Below, one piece after another: positions 8,490 to 17,633 of a DNA stretch of 64,000 nt. Within the stretch, counting starts at the first letter, position 1. Each line of letters begins with the position of its first letter. Origin of the DNA: Hymenobacter aerilatus (GTDB lineage Bacteria; Bacteroidota; Bacteroidia; Cytophagales; Hymenobacteraceae); NCBI RefSeq assembly GCF_022921095.1, contig NZ_CP095053.1, positions 1,096,501 through 1,160,500 of the forward strand, given 5' to 3'. The notes under the pieces are model-generated. The model ran no database searches, was not told where the DNA came from, and worked only from the letters and a program-made list of their open reading frames with translations. Made by a program: the position numbers and the translations under genes.

Positions 8490-10370
8490 ATGCGTATTCG
8501 TTTTTGGTGTTTTTTGTTGTTGATAGTGAGTCTGTTAGGAACTGCGAAACGGGTGGGCGCCCAAGCACCCGCGCCTACCCTGCGCGACTCTGTGCGCACC
8601 CAGGCCCTCACCTCCGACACGCGCCAGCTGCGTCAGCTCGATTCGCTGCGCCGCCAGAACACCGAGCGCCTGGCGCAGTTGCAGCAGGAGCTGCTTACGC
8701 TGAAAGGCGCGGGCCAGAACCGCACCCGTGAGCGGGAGTTGGTGCAGGAGCTGCGCACTCTGCAATGGGTCGACTCGCTGCGCCACGTGCGCGCCCGCCA
8801 GCGCATCGACTCGCTGAAGCAATATGCCCGCGGCTACCCCGTGGTGCCCCACCACGATACCTTGTTTTACGTGTACACCAAGCTGGGACCATTTTCGCCT
8901 CAGGAGCGCGCCAACCTTATTGCCGAGAAAGTGCGGCGCCTGGAGTCCGATGTGTTTTTCCGGCCCGACTCGCTACGCCTTTACCCCTCGGAGCAAACCA
9001 TCGACCTGATGTATGGTGCCTTGGTGATACAGAGCATTTCCGACAACGATGCCCTTTGGCTCGACACCTCCCGCGACTCGCTGGCTGTGCGCTTCCGGAC
9101 GCGTATTGTGCAGGCAATAGCAGTCTACAAAGAGGAGCATAGTTTTTACAACATCTTGAAGGAGATTGGATTGGCGCTGCTGGTGCTAGTAGTGTTCTAC
9201 TTTATTATACGCCTCGTCAATCAGTTTTTCCGTTGGGTACGGCTCAGGCTCATCGACCGCGAAGAAACCTGGTTCCGAGGGATTAAGCTGGGTGCTTACG
9301 AGCTGTTTACACCCCGCCGTGAGCTGGATGCGGCCTTGCTGCTAGTGAACGTGCTGCGCTGGGTTGTCATTTTCTTGATGATTTACCTGGTACTGCCCGT
9401 ACTGTTCAGCATCTTCCCCGGCACCCAGAATGTGGCCGATACGCTGCTGGGCTACGTACTCACGCCTCTACGCAAGATGCTGCTGGCGTTGTGGAACTAT
9501 CTGCCCAACCTTATTACTATTGTAGTGGTAGTCACGGTGTTTCGCTATATTCTGAAAGGGGTGTATTTTCTGAAAGAGGAAATCCGTCAGGGCCGCCTTA
9601 CCATTCAGGGCTTCTACCCCGATTGGGCCAACCCTACCTACCAGATTGTGCGGGTGCTCATCTTTGCCTTTCTACTGGTCGTTATCTTTCCCTACCTGCC
9701 TGGCTCCGACTCGCCCATTTTCAAGGGGGTCTCGGTGTTTTTGGGCTTCCTGTTCACGTTTGGGTCGGCGGGGTCGTTGTCAAACATTGTGGCTGGGCTA
9801 GTGCTCACCTACATGCGCGCCTACAAGCTGGGCGACCGGGTGAAAATTGGCGACGTGACGGGCGACATTATCGAGAAGAACCTACTCGTGACGCGTATTC
9901 GCACCATCAAAAACGAGGAAATCACCATTCCGAATTCCTCTATTATGAGCAGCTACACCACCAATTATAGCAGTGCTGCACCCACATTGGGCCTCATCGT
10001 ACATACTACCGTTACGATGGGCTACGATGTGCCTTGGCAGCAGGTGCACGAGTTGCTGATTACAGCCGCTCTACAAGCCGAAGGCATTTTACCTGAACCC
10101 AAACCCTTCGTCTTGCAAACCAGCCTCGACGATTATTATGTGAGCTACCAGCTAAACGCATACACGCGCGAGGCCAGCAAGCAGGCGCTGATCTACTCTA
10201 GCCTCCATCAGCATGTGCAGGACGTGTGCCACGCCGCAGGCATCGAGATGATGTCGCCACACTTCCGCGCTGTGCGTGATGCGTCTGCTCCGCAAATGCC
10301 CCCAGAATACGTCCCCAAGGATTTTGAACCGCCGAAGTTTCGGGTAGAGGGACTAGGCGACAAGGACTAG
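8490..10370 (+). CDS. MscS-family mechanosensitive ion channel with large periplasmic domain
   Basis: 626 residues from ATG 8490, where a signal peptide begins (FWCFLLLIVSLLGTAKRVGAQ). Residues about 25-215 form a Gln/Arg-rich helical periplasmic domain. Transmembrane helices follow (about 220-240, 285-310, 325-355, 385-405). The pore helix and MscS beta domain are recognisable: GFLFTFGSAGSLSNIVAGLV, then KLGDRVKIGDVTGDIIEKNL and ITIPNSSIMSSYTTNYS. MscS channels release solutes upon hypo-osmotic shock. At over 600 residues it is one of the long members with an extra sensor-like domain. It stands alone between the DUF481 gene and the GH43 gene. Confidence 0.92.
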   Translation: MRIRFWCFLLLIVSLLGTAKRVGAQAPAPTLRDSVRTQALTSDTRQLRQLDSLRRQNTERLAQLQQELLTLKGAGQNRTRERELVQELRTLQWVDSLRHVRARQRIDSLKQYARGYPVVPHHDTLFYVYTKLGPFSPQERANLIAEKVRRLESDVFFRPDSLRLYPSEQTIDLMYGALVIQSISDNDALWLDTSRDSLAVRFRTRIVQAIAVYKEEHSFYNILKEIGLALLVLVVFYFIIRLVNQFFRWVRLRLIDREETWFRGIKLGAYELFTPRRELDAALLLVNVLRWVVIFLMIYLVLPVLFSIFPGTQNVADTLLGYVLTPLRKMLLALWNYLPNLITIVVVVTVFRYILKGVYFLKEEIRQGRLTIQGFYPDWANPTYQIVRVLIFAFLLVVIFPYLPGSDSPIFKGVSVFLGFLFTFGSAGSLSNIVAGLVLTYMRAYKLGDRVKIGDVTGDIIEKNLLVTRIRTIKNEEITIPNSSIMSSYTTNYSSAAPTLGLIVHTTVTMGYDVPWQQVHELLITAALQAEGILPEPKPFVLQTSLDDYYVSYQLNAYTREASKQALIYSSLHQHVQDVCHAAGIEMMSPHFRAVRDASAPQMPPEYVPKDFEPPKFRVEGLGDKD

Positions 10371-10512
10371 GTGACGCCAACAGGCCGGGTGATGTGTAGC
10401 GGTAAGGGACGGTAGTGCACTCATGCGGCGCTGCCTCCGAAGGCGATAAAACATGGCCTTATCAAGCGCTTGCTAAGCACGTTTAATACGAGTTGTCTAC
10501 TTGAAGGTCTTT

Positions 10513-10546
10513 TATTTAGCTATACTGCAGAGACTATTTAGCTAAA
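10513..10546 (+). promoter_or_regulatory. paired TATTTAGCTA direct repeats before GH43 gene
   Basis: The 10-mer TATTTAGCTA occurs at 10513-10522 and 10535-10544, 22 bases apart (two helical turns). The second copy is part of the perfect palindrome TTTAGCTAAA (10537-10546) ending 5 bases before the ATG. It could be an operator for the downstream glycosidase genes. No regulator is identified. Confidence 0.45.
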
Positions 10547-10551
10547 CGACA

Positions 10552-12177
10552 ATGGCACGTATCTTTTTAGGTAGCCCTGCGAAGTATCAGCATAAGTGGG
10601 CGCACTTGTTCCTGTTTGCACTTCTGGCCGTGGTTTGTATCTCCTACACCGCTGGTTATGCTGCGTTTCAAAAGGCAACCGTGGCCTCCCTGCGGCCAGA
10701 AAATGCCGGCAGTGCAAGCAGCAAAGACAGCAGCCAGCGCCAGGAAAACCCGGTTATCCCCGGCGACTTTGCCGATCCGTCCGTTATTCGGCAGGGTAAA
10801 GTATACTACGCTACGGGCACCTCGTCGGAATGGGCGCCGCACTTCCCGCTGTTTCAATCCACCGATTTGCTGCACTGGCAACCTATGGGCTATGTGCTGC
10901 CCAAAACGCCCGACTGGGCCGCCGCTTCCTTTTGGGCGCCCGAGCTTTTCTACCGCAACGGCACCTACTACGTGTATTATGTGGCCCGCCGCAAGAGCGA
11001 CAATGTCTCCTGCATTGGCGTAGCCACTTCCCCCAACCCCGCGCAAGGCTTCACCGATCGGGGCATCGTGCTGGCCTACGGCAAGGAGGCCATTGATCCG
11101 TTTGTGCTGGAAGAAAACGGCCAGCTGTATATCACCTGGAAAGCCTACGGGCTGGATCAGCGCCCCATTGAGCTGCTGGGCAACCGACTTTCCGCCGATG
11201 GGCTGCGGGTGGAGGGGGAGCCATTTATGCTGCTTCGCGATGACGCCAAGAAAGGCATAGAAGGCCAGTGCCTGGTAAAGCACGGCGGCTACTACTACCT
11301 GCTCTACTCGCTGGGTGCGTGTTGTGGGCGAAACTGTAGCTATCAGGTGGAAGTGGCCCGGTCGGCCACGCTGCGCGGACCCTACACTCGGTCTGCCAAC
11401 AACCCCATTCTGGCCACCACCCAGGAGTGGAAATGCACCGGCCACGGCACCATCGTGACTTCAGACGAAGGCAAAGACTATTATTTGTACCATGCCTACA
11501 GCAAAACGGCCGATGTGTATACTGGCCGACAGGGCATGCTGGGCGAAGTGCGTTGGAACGAGACAACGGGGTGGCCGGCCATACTGCCGCTGGGCAATGC
11601 GGCCGCTCCCGTGCAAAACTTCCGGGACGAGTTTGCCGCAAAAACGCTGACCGATGCCTGGCAGTGGGATTTTCGTCATAGTCAGCCCACGTGGCAGGTA
11701 GCCAACGGGACGTTGGCGCTGACCGGCCGCCCAACCGCCGACAACCTGACCGGCACGGCCCTAACCGTTCGCCCACTCACTAGCTCCTATACCCTGACCA
11801 CGGAGGTAGTTAGGCCCAACGCGGCCCTGAAGGGACTGGTCCTCTACGGCGACGCTGGCCAGGCAGTAGGCGTGGGCGTCCGCAACAACGCGGTGGAAGT
11901 ATGGGCAGTGAAGGACAAGAAAAGGACGGTATTGCGCACCGCCGCCGTGAAAGCCAGCCAACCGTTGCAGCTGAAGATGACGGTACAAAACGGGTATCAG
12001 TGCCGATTCTTCTGGCGGAGTGGTGGCAAGCAATGGAATGAAATAGCTACGGGCGGGCCCTACTACAACGGCGACTTCCTACCCCCGTGGGACCGTAGCC
12101 CCCGGCCCGGCCTACTCCACCAGGGGAGCGGGACAGAACCGGCCGTTTTCCGCTTTTTCAAGCTTGCCTATCAATAA
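10552..12177 (+). CDS. glycoside hydrolase family 43-like enzyme
   Basis: 541 residues with an N-terminal hydrophobic segment (about 17-38, LFLFALLAVVCISYTAGYA) that is a signal peptide or anchor. The five-bladed propeller starts at about residue 67, and the three acidic residues of GH43 are in place: Asp75 in GDFADPSV (base), Asp182 in EAIDPFV (pKa modulator) and Glu237 in IEGQCLV (acid). A C-terminal beta-sandwich (about 355-541) resembles the DUF1349/concanavalin-like domain added to many GH43 enzymes. The family cleaves arabinose- or xylose-containing glycans; the substrate is not readable. The rhamnosidase gene follows after 64 bases, so a pectin- or rhamnogalacturonan-type target is plausible. 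Confidence 0.85.
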   Translation: MARIFLGSPAKYQHKWAHLFLFALLAVVCISYTAGYAAFQKATVASLRPENAGSASSKDSSQRQENPVIPGDFADPSVIRQGKVYYATGTSSEWAPHFPLFQSTDLLHWQPMGYVLPKTPDWAAASFWAPELFYRNGTYYVYYVARRKSDNVSCIGVATSPNPAQGFTDRGIVLAYGKEAIDPFVLEENGQLYITWKAYGLDQRPIELLGNRLSADGLRVEGEPFMLLRDDAKKGIEGQCLVKHGGYYYLLYSLGACCGRNCSYQVEVARSATLRGPYTRSANNPILATTQEWKCTGHGTIVTSDEGKDYYLYHAYSKTADVYTGRQGMLGEVRWNETTGWPAILPLGNAAAPVQNFRDEFAAKTLTDAWQWDFRHSQPTWQVANGTLALTGRPTADNLTGTALTVRPLTSSYTLTTEVVRPNAALKGLVLYGDAGQAVGVGVRNNAVEVWAVKDKKRTVLRTAAVKASQPLQLKMTVQNGYQCRFFWRSGGKQWNEIATGGPYYNGDFLPPWDRSPRPGLLHQGSGTEPAVFRFFKLAYQ

Positions 12178-12241
12178 AAATCTAAAAGTTCGGGCGCTAG
12201 GTAAACACTCCAGTATCCAGCACGCCCCACTGTTCGTTGTC

Positions 12242-14902
12242 ATGCTGAAAACCACGCTGGCCTTTTGCCTGCTCCTGCTTCTACAGACCGCGTACGCCAG
12301 CTCGCCGGCTACCATTGCCGGCTTGCAGTGCGAATACCTGGAGCGTCCTTTGGGCCTTGATGCGCCGCAGCCGCGCTTTACGTGGCGCCTACGAGATGCG
12401 CGGCCGGGCGCCCGCCAAACTTCCTACCGCGTGCTGGTGGCTACCGACTCGGTGGCGTTGGCGCAGGGTAGGGGTGCGGTCTGGAACTCGGGGGTGGTGA
12501 AAGCGGGCAGTACGTTGGTGACGTATGCGGGGCCAGCGTTGCAGCCCTTTACGCGGTATTACTGGCGGGTAGAGACGAAAGACCACCAGAAACAACCGGT
12601 CATCAGCGCCATCACCAGCTTCGAAACCGGAATGCTGGACCAGCGCAATTGGCAGGGTGCTTGGATAGCCGATGCCCACGATGAGCATGTGAAGCCTGCG
12701 CCCTACTTCCGCAAGGTGTTCGAGGCGAAAAACAGCATCCGGTCGGCGCGGGCATATGTGGCGGCGGCGGGGCTGTATGAGCTGTCGGTGAACGGGCAAC
12801 GGGTAGGCGACCATGTGCTAGACCCGCTATACACGCGTTTCGACCGTCGCACGCTTTACGTCACCTATGATATTACCAAGCAGCTACAAACCGGCCAAAA
12901 CGCCCTAGGCGTGCTGCTCGGCAATGGGTGGTACAACCTGCAATCTACTGCCGTATGGGACTTTCATAAGGCACCCTGGCGCGCCCGCCCTACCTTCTGC
13001 ATGGATGTGCGTATCACCTACACCGATGGCCGCGTGGAAACTATCACGACCGGCAAGGATTGGAAAACGGCCCTGAGCCCTGTCATCTTCAACAGCATCT
13101 ATACCGCCGAGCACTACGACGCCCGCCGGGAGCAGCCAGGCTGGAACACGGTGAATTTCAACGATAAGGAGTGGAAGGAAGTCTTCTTCCGCACGGCGCC
13201 GTCGCGCAATATTGTAGCGCAAGCGGTGCGGCCTATCCGGGCCGTGGAGGAGCTACCGACCCAAAGCGTGCGTCGCCTCAACGATACCACCTACGTGTTT
13301 GACTTGGGTAGGAACATTGCGGGCGTGAGCCGCCTCACAGTGCAGGGACCGGCTGGCACGGTGGTGCGCCTCAAGCACGGCGAGCGGCTCTACCCCAATG
13401 GCCACGTGGATATATCAAACATCGACGAGCACTACCGCCCCACCGATAAATCGGATCCATTTCAGACTGATATTTTCATCCTGGGCGGAAAGGGTAGGGA
13501 GAGTTTTCAGCCGCGTTTCAATTACAAGGGCTTTCAGTACGTGGAGGTGACAAGCAGCCGCTCGTTGCCGCTCACGAAAGAGAGCCTGATGGGCTACTTT
13601 CTGCACAGCGACGTGCCTGCCATCGGCCACGTGGCCAGCGCCAATCCTACCCTCGATAAGCTCTGGCAGGCTACCAACGCCTCCTACCTCTCCAACCTCT
13701 TTGGCTACCCCACCGACTGCCCGCAGCGCGAGAAAAACGGCTGGACCGGCGATTCGCATATTGCCCTGGAAACGGGTCTGTATAGCTTCGACGGCATTAC
13801 AGTATACGAAAAATGGCTGGCCGACTACCGCGACGAGCAGCAGCCCAACGGCGTGCTACCCTCCATTGTGCCCTCCAACGGCTGGGGCTACGAGTGGGGC
13901 AATGGCCCCGACTGGACCAGCAGCATGGTGCTGATTCCTTGGAACATCTACCTGTTCTACGGCGACTCGAAGCTGCTCGCCGACTGCTACGACAACATGC
14001 GCCGCTACGTAGACCTCATCACCGACATCAGCCCTACCCACCTCACCACCTGGGGCCTCGGCGACTGGGTGCCCGTCACGGATAAGCCGCCCGTGGAGTT
14101 TACCTCCACCTGCTACTACTACGCCGATGTGGTGATAATGGCAAAGACCGCCCGGCTGTTTGGCAAGACGGGCGATGCGGCTCGGTACGAGGCGCTGGCC
14201 GCCGCCATCCGGCAGGCCTTCAATGCGAAATACTTCAACCCGCAAACCAACCTCTACGGCAACGGCACCCAAACCGAGCTGAGCATGCCGCTCTACTGGC
14301 ACCTGGTGCCGGAGGCCGCCAAAGCCCAAGTAGCCGCTAACCTGGCCAAACAAGTAGCCACTGATAACTATCACCTCAATGTAGGCTTGCTAGGCCAGAA
14401 GTCCATCCTGAACGCTCTTAGTGAAAACGGCTACGCCGACGTGGCCTACCGCATTGCTGCGCAGGAAACCTACCCTTCCTGGGGCTGGTGGATCAAGAAC
14501 GGCGCCACCACGCTATACGAAAACTGGAATATCCAAGCCAAGCACGACATCTCGCTCAACCACATCATGTTCGGTGAAATTGGGGCGTGGCTCTACAAAG
14601 GCCTCGGCGGCATCCACCCCGACCCGGCCCAACCTGGCTTCCGCAACGTGCTGCTCACCCCGCATTTTGTGCCGAACCTTGCGCACTTCGAGGCCAGCCA
14701 CGAGGCGCCCCAAGGCACCATCCGCTCCGCCTGGGCCCGTACTGGCCGCGCCGTGCAGTACACCGTGACCGTTCCGCCCAATGCCACGGCTACGCTGCGC
14801 CTACCAGTGGTAGAGGGCTTGCAGCCGCACCGGGAGGGTAGGGCAGTGAAGGGCGAAGAGGTGCAGCTGGTGGCCGGGAGTTACGTATTCGACTGGAAGT
14901 GA
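12242..14902 (+). CDS. GH78 alpha-L-rhamnosidase
   Basis: 886 residues from ATG 12242, which starts a signal peptide (LAFCLLLLLQTAYASS). The longer open frame from 12164 overlaps the preceding gene and is unlikely. The domain order is that of bacterial rhamnosidases: fibronectin-like domain (about 25-130), N-terminal beta domain (about 140-310), concanavalin-like domain (about 315-440), six-hairpin barrel (about 445-795) and C-terminal beta domain. The catalytic acid is Glu497 in DCPQREKNGWTGD, and the barrel holds GYEWGNGPDW and SWGWWIKNGATTLYENW. It releases terminal alpha-L-rhamnose, probably in the periplasm. It is likely co-transcribed with the GH43 gene, 64 bases upstream. Confidence 0.93.
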   Translation: MLKTTLAFCLLLLLQTAYASSPATIAGLQCEYLERPLGLDAPQPRFTWRLRDARPGARQTSYRVLVATDSVALAQGRGAVWNSGVVKAGSTLVTYAGPALQPFTRYYWRVETKDHQKQPVISAITSFETGMLDQRNWQGAWIADAHDEHVKPAPYFRKVFEAKNSIRSARAYVAAAGLYELSVNGQRVGDHVLDPLYTRFDRRTLYVTYDITKQLQTGQNALGVLLGNGWYNLQSTAVWDFHKAPWRARPTFCMDVRITYTDGRVETITTGKDWKTALSPVIFNSIYTAEHYDARREQPGWNTVNFNDKEWKEVFFRTAPSRNIVAQAVRPIRAVEELPTQSVRRLNDTTYVFDLGRNIAGVSRLTVQGPAGTVVRLKHGERLYPNGHVDISNIDEHYRPTDKSDPFQTDIFILGGKGRESFQPRFNYKGFQYVEVTSSRSLPLTKESLMGYFLHSDVPAIGHVASANPTLDKLWQATNASYLSNLFGYPTDCPQREKNGWTGDSHIALETGLYSFDGITVYEKWLADYRDEQQPNGVLPSIVPSNGWGYEWGNGPDWTSSMVLIPWNIYLFYGDSKLLADCYDNMRRYVDLITDISPTHLTTWGLGDWVPVTDKPPVEFTSTCYYYADVVIMAKTARLFGKTGDAARYEALAAAIRQAFNAKYFNPQTNLYGNGTQTELSMPLYWHLVPEAAKAQVAANLAKQVATDNYHLNVGLLGQKSILNALSENGYADVAYRIAAQETYPSWGWWIKNGATTLYENWNIQAKHDISLNHIMFGEIGAWLYKGLGGIHPDPAQPGFRNVLLTPHFVPNLAHFEASHEAPQGTIRSAWARTGRAVQYTVTVPPNATATLRLPVVEGLQPHREGRAVKGEEVQLVAGSYVFDWK

Positions 14903-14903
14903 G

Positions 14904-14942
14904 CCTATATATGCCCCTACCCGAATTGCAGGGCAAATAGGT
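14904..14942. terminator. possible weak hairpin between convergent genes
   Basis: CCTATATATGCCC and GGGCAAATAGG can pair imperfectly around a 15-base loop, just after the rhamnosidase stop and before the stop of the convergent GH76-like gene. No clear T-tract follows in the plus direction. Low confidence. Confidence 0.3.
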
Positions 14943-14960
14943 ACGCGTCTTCTCGTTGCC

Positions 14961-16427
14961 CTACTTCACTTGTTTCACAAATCGTGTGGTCAGGCGCTGT
15001 TCACCTTTGAGCCAGCAGAGGGTGTACACGCCTGGTGCTAGTGCAGAAACGTCCAATCGCTTTGCATAGGAATCGACCAGCATAACCGTTTGTCCCAGCG
15101 AGTTAACAACCGTAACTTTTCCTCCTGCTACGGTGCGGTTGCCTTGTAGCGTGAGGTGGTCCGTTGCCGGGTTGGGGAAGACCCGTAGCTCATCGGTGCT
15201 GGCTGCACGGCGGGTAGTAGCGAGCGGCGTAGCGGTGGCTTGCGCTACCCGCAAAATGGCCGCCGCCGCACAGGCCTGGCCCATCATCTGGATGGAAGCG
15301 GGTGAGATGTAGCGGCGGTCTAGGCTCCAGGTACCATCCGCATCGTTGTAGGAGCCGGGATAGTAACCCAACTGGTCGCGGCCGTACTCTATAAGGTAGT
15401 CCACAATGTTTTGTGCCGTAGTAAGCCACTTTGGATTGTGGTCAACGTCGTAGAAGTCCACCAGCATTTCCACCATGTCGCTGCCACCCCAGAAAGAGAT
15501 TTCTCTCACTCCCTTGCCAGGCGTATACCATTGCTTCAGGCAGGCATCGGCCATACTCCTCGCATCGTCGAGGTAGCGGATGTTGCCCGTCAGTTGGTAG
15601 AGCTTGAGGGCTAACTGAATGTTGGGCGTAGTTTGATAGGCACGGTAGCCCGCCCCATTTTCGCCGTGCCCCACTAGGCTCCAACTGCCGTTGGAGTAAA
15701 AGGAATACTGATGAAGGAGGTGGGTGCTACCATCACGCATCTTGCGGTTCACATCATTGATGAGGTCGTAGTAGCGTTTGGCAATGGTCAGGTAGGTAGG
15801 GTCGGAGCTATTTTTGGCGATTAGAGCGCAGTGGAGTGCCGGCAAAATCGTGGCCTGCGAGTAGAACTTGCCCCATCCTAACTCTGCTTCTTTTTGCGGG
15901 ACGCCCCAATTTGCATCGCGTGCGTTCAGGCAGTAATTGAGGCCAATCAGGGAGCGGTCGTAGATGCCGCTTTCGGTGGGGAGTACCTGTTGATAGGCAT
16001 CCATCAGCGCCAGCCCCACAATGGCATTATCGTCATACAGCGGATCGGCGCCGGGCACAATGTCGGAGGCGTATATGCCACGCTGCTGGTACTGATCGAG
16101 GGCGTAGGCGTAGGATTTGAGCCGCGCTGTATACTTCGCCGGATTTACCAAGGACCCGTAGCGCAGCGCCCGCAGCATATGCGATGCAGGCCACACGTAG
16201 CTTGCGCCGCCGCGCTCCACAATCACGTTTTCGTTGGCATCAATCTGCTCCACATACAGCTGCCTGCTGGCGTTGTAGAACTTGGTATTCAGCTTATCCA
16301 GAATAGCCTCGCCCGCCACTTGGTATTTGTTCTGGCCAAAGGCAGTTGGAGCAAGCAACAGGCAATAGGCAGCAATCAGCAAGCGAAGGCGATGCTTCCT
16401 GAAAAGGATAGTAGAAAAGTTCGGCAT
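14961..16427 (-). CDS. GH76-like (alpha/alpha)6-barrel glycanase with type IX secretion sorting domain
   Basis: 488 residues. A signal peptide covers about 1-31. The barrel (about 35-395) contains the Asp pair Asp132-Asp133 in LYDDNAIVGLALMDAYQ, the catalytic Asp-Asp motif of GH76 alpha-1,6-mannanases, and repeated Trp/Tyr-rich helices. The last 80 residues (from VFPNPATDHLTLQGN to TTRFVKQVK) are a por-type C-terminal sorting domain, so the protein should cross the outer membrane by the type IX system and be released or anchored at the surface. It is the only enzyme of the cluster with this signal, which suggests it makes the first cut outside the cell. It converges on the GH78 gene. The GH76 call is by motif only. 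Confidence 0.75.
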   Translation of the reverse strand: MPNFSTILFRKHRLRLLIAAYCLLLAPTAFGQNKYQVAGEAILDKLNTKFYNASRQLYVEQIDANENVIVERGGASYVWPASHMLRALRYGSLVNPAKYTARLKSYAYALDQYQQRGIYASDIVPGADPLYDDNAIVGLALMDAYQQVLPTESGIYDRSLIGLNYCLNARDANWGVPQKEAELGWGKFYSQATILPALHCALIAKNSSDPTYLTIAKRYYDLINDVNRKMRDGSTHLLHQYSFYSNGSWSLVGHGENGAGYRAYQTTPNIQLALKLYQLTGNIRYLDDARSMADACLKQWYTPGKGVREISFWGGSDMVEMLVDFYDVDHNPKWLTTAQNIVDYLIEYGRDQLGYYPGSYNDADGTWSLDRRYISPASIQMMGQACAAAAILRVAQATATPLATTRRAASTDELRVFPNPATDHLTLQGNRTVAGGKVTVVNSLGQTVMLVDSYAKRLDVSALAPGVYTLCWLKGEQRLTTRFVKQVK

Positions 16428-16903
16428 AATTCGTCGGAGATATAGATGGGAAGGATAGGTAACAACACGTAAGCTATTTATGATTGCAATGTATATAATT
16501 AATAGTTATTTTGATCGTATTACAATAAAGCGATCATTCATTTTTAGCTTCCTATAAAGACTCACTTCTGTTAAAATGAATCCTCATAGTTTTAGAAACG
16601 AATTATCCACTACCCATTATTTAGTGGCAGTTATTAGCATAATCATGTATTGCGTGTCAGCTCACAAAGCTGACAGCACGTACTCGTGTGGGGCCATACC
16701 ACGCTAGTGCGCTATAGTTTGTCATTGTAGCTGTGGTTCAGGGCGCCTACAAGCGCCGCTAGTTGCTGTCCTTACTATTTATTAACCGCTAGTAACCTTT
16801 GGTTTGGTAGTTAAAAAGGCAAGAAAGTTAACAGGCTGGAGACTATTGCATAAATATTGCCTAGAGGGATTTCTAGGTATTATCTCATTAAACATTCTAC
16901 TTT
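16428..16903. other. AT-rich intergenic stretch without a recognised gene
   Basis: About 475 bases, much richer in A and T than the surrounding genes. I see no credible open reading frame. It holds one clear hairpin at 16655-16675 (TGTCAGCT..AGCTGACA, 5-base loop). The stretch must carry the promoters of the GH76-like gene (minus) and the frameshifted gene (plus). Composition hints at acquired DNA. Confidence 0.6.
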
Positions 16904-17008
16904 ATGCCTACGAAACACTTTTACCTTGATGATGACAAAACTCACCTTATCAAGCTACGTTGGGGCCTATTCTGGAAAACCTTACGATTGCTGAAAATGG
17001 TCATATAG
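16904..17008 (+). other. out-of-frame N-terminal fragment of the next gene
   Basis: From ATG 16904 one reads MPTKHFYLDDDKTHLIKLRW, then GLFWK, after which this frame gives an unrelated short tail and stops at 17008. Re-reading one base at the A4 run near 16976-16979 joins GLFWK to NLTIAENGHIVGQV in the frame of the downstream CDS. This gives a smooth N-terminal domain. It is therefore best seen as the true start of the gene, separated from the rest by a one-base deletion or a base-call error. Confidence 0.7.
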
Positions 17009-17547
17009 TAGGGCAGGTCAAAAACCAAGCGGCTTTGCGAACAGCTTCAACATTTCCATTAGCCGACGGCCGGTCATTGACAGTACAATTGCGTCGCGTA
17101 CTAATGTCGGAAGACTTGGAAGTGCTTATTGATGGAGAGCCGGTAGCAGGTAGTTCTTCTCATCCGGCCGAACGCTTCAAGCAAGCATTATATACGTTGC
17201 TGCTCCTAGCTGCTTTCAATGGAATACTGGGTATAGTTGCTGAAATCGTCGATGTTGAGTTATTTAAAGCATTAGGTCTGGGGTACGGTACCGTAGTTGT
17301 AGGCATGGTATACTTAGGACTGTATTGGTGGGCTAAAAACCAGTTTTCCTCCGTCGCCCTGTATATCGCTATCGGAATCTTGATACTTGACTTTATACTT
17401 GCTGTCGTTTATGCTACTGATAGTCAAGCTCCAAATACACCCGGTGCGGGTGTATTAATGCGCGTAATATTCTGCACTCTATTATATAAAGGTGCTCAGG
17501 GAGCCAAACAATTGAAAGCGAGTCAGACTGAAGTAGACTTAGCATAA
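16960..17547 (+). CDS. multi-pass membrane protein of unknown function, N-terminus frameshifted
   Basis: The frame is open from a TTG at 16960 for 195 codons, but the natural start is probably ATG 16904 in another frame (see the fragment entry). The N-terminal part is a small beta-rich domain (ENGHIVGQVKN.. followed by FPLADGRSLTVQL..LEVLIDGEPVAG). The C-terminal part has four hydrophobic helices at about 75-95, 100-120, 125-150 and 160-180. This layout occurs in uncharacterised Bacteroidota proteins; no function is known. Lower GC than its neighbours and the AT-rich upstream region suggest recent acquisition. It ends at a bidirectional terminator shared with the transketolase gene. Confidence 0.6.
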   Translation: MGPILENLTIAENGHIVGQVKNQAALRTASTFPLADGRSLTVQLRRVLMSEDLEVLIDGEPVAGSSSHPAERFKQALYTLLLLAAFNGILGIVAEIVDVELFKALGLGYGTVVVGMVYLGLYWWAKNQFSSVALYIAIGILILDFILAVVYATDSQAPNTPGAGVLMRVIFCTLLYKGAQGAKQLKASQTEVDLA

Positions 17548-17576
17548 AAAGCCTCTATAGAGTGTATTCTCTTCCA

Positions 17577-17616
17577 AAGAAAAAGCCCGATGCTAACAAG
17601 CATCGGGCTTTTTCTT
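17577..17616. terminator. bidirectional intrinsic terminator
   Basis: A 17-base perfect stem (AAGAAAAAGCCCGATGC and its complement) around a 6-base loop, with A-rich and T-rich edges, lies between convergent genes. It is a textbook two-way Rho-independent terminator. Confidence 0.93.
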
Positions 17617-17633
17617 CATTTAGTATGGCAGCC

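Noticed and set aside
16960..16990. Programmed -1 ribosomal frameshift in the membrane protein gene
   Set aside because: The zero-frame codons at GGAAAACC do not form a X-XXY-YYZ heptamer and I see no strong downstream stem; a simple indel is the simpler reading.
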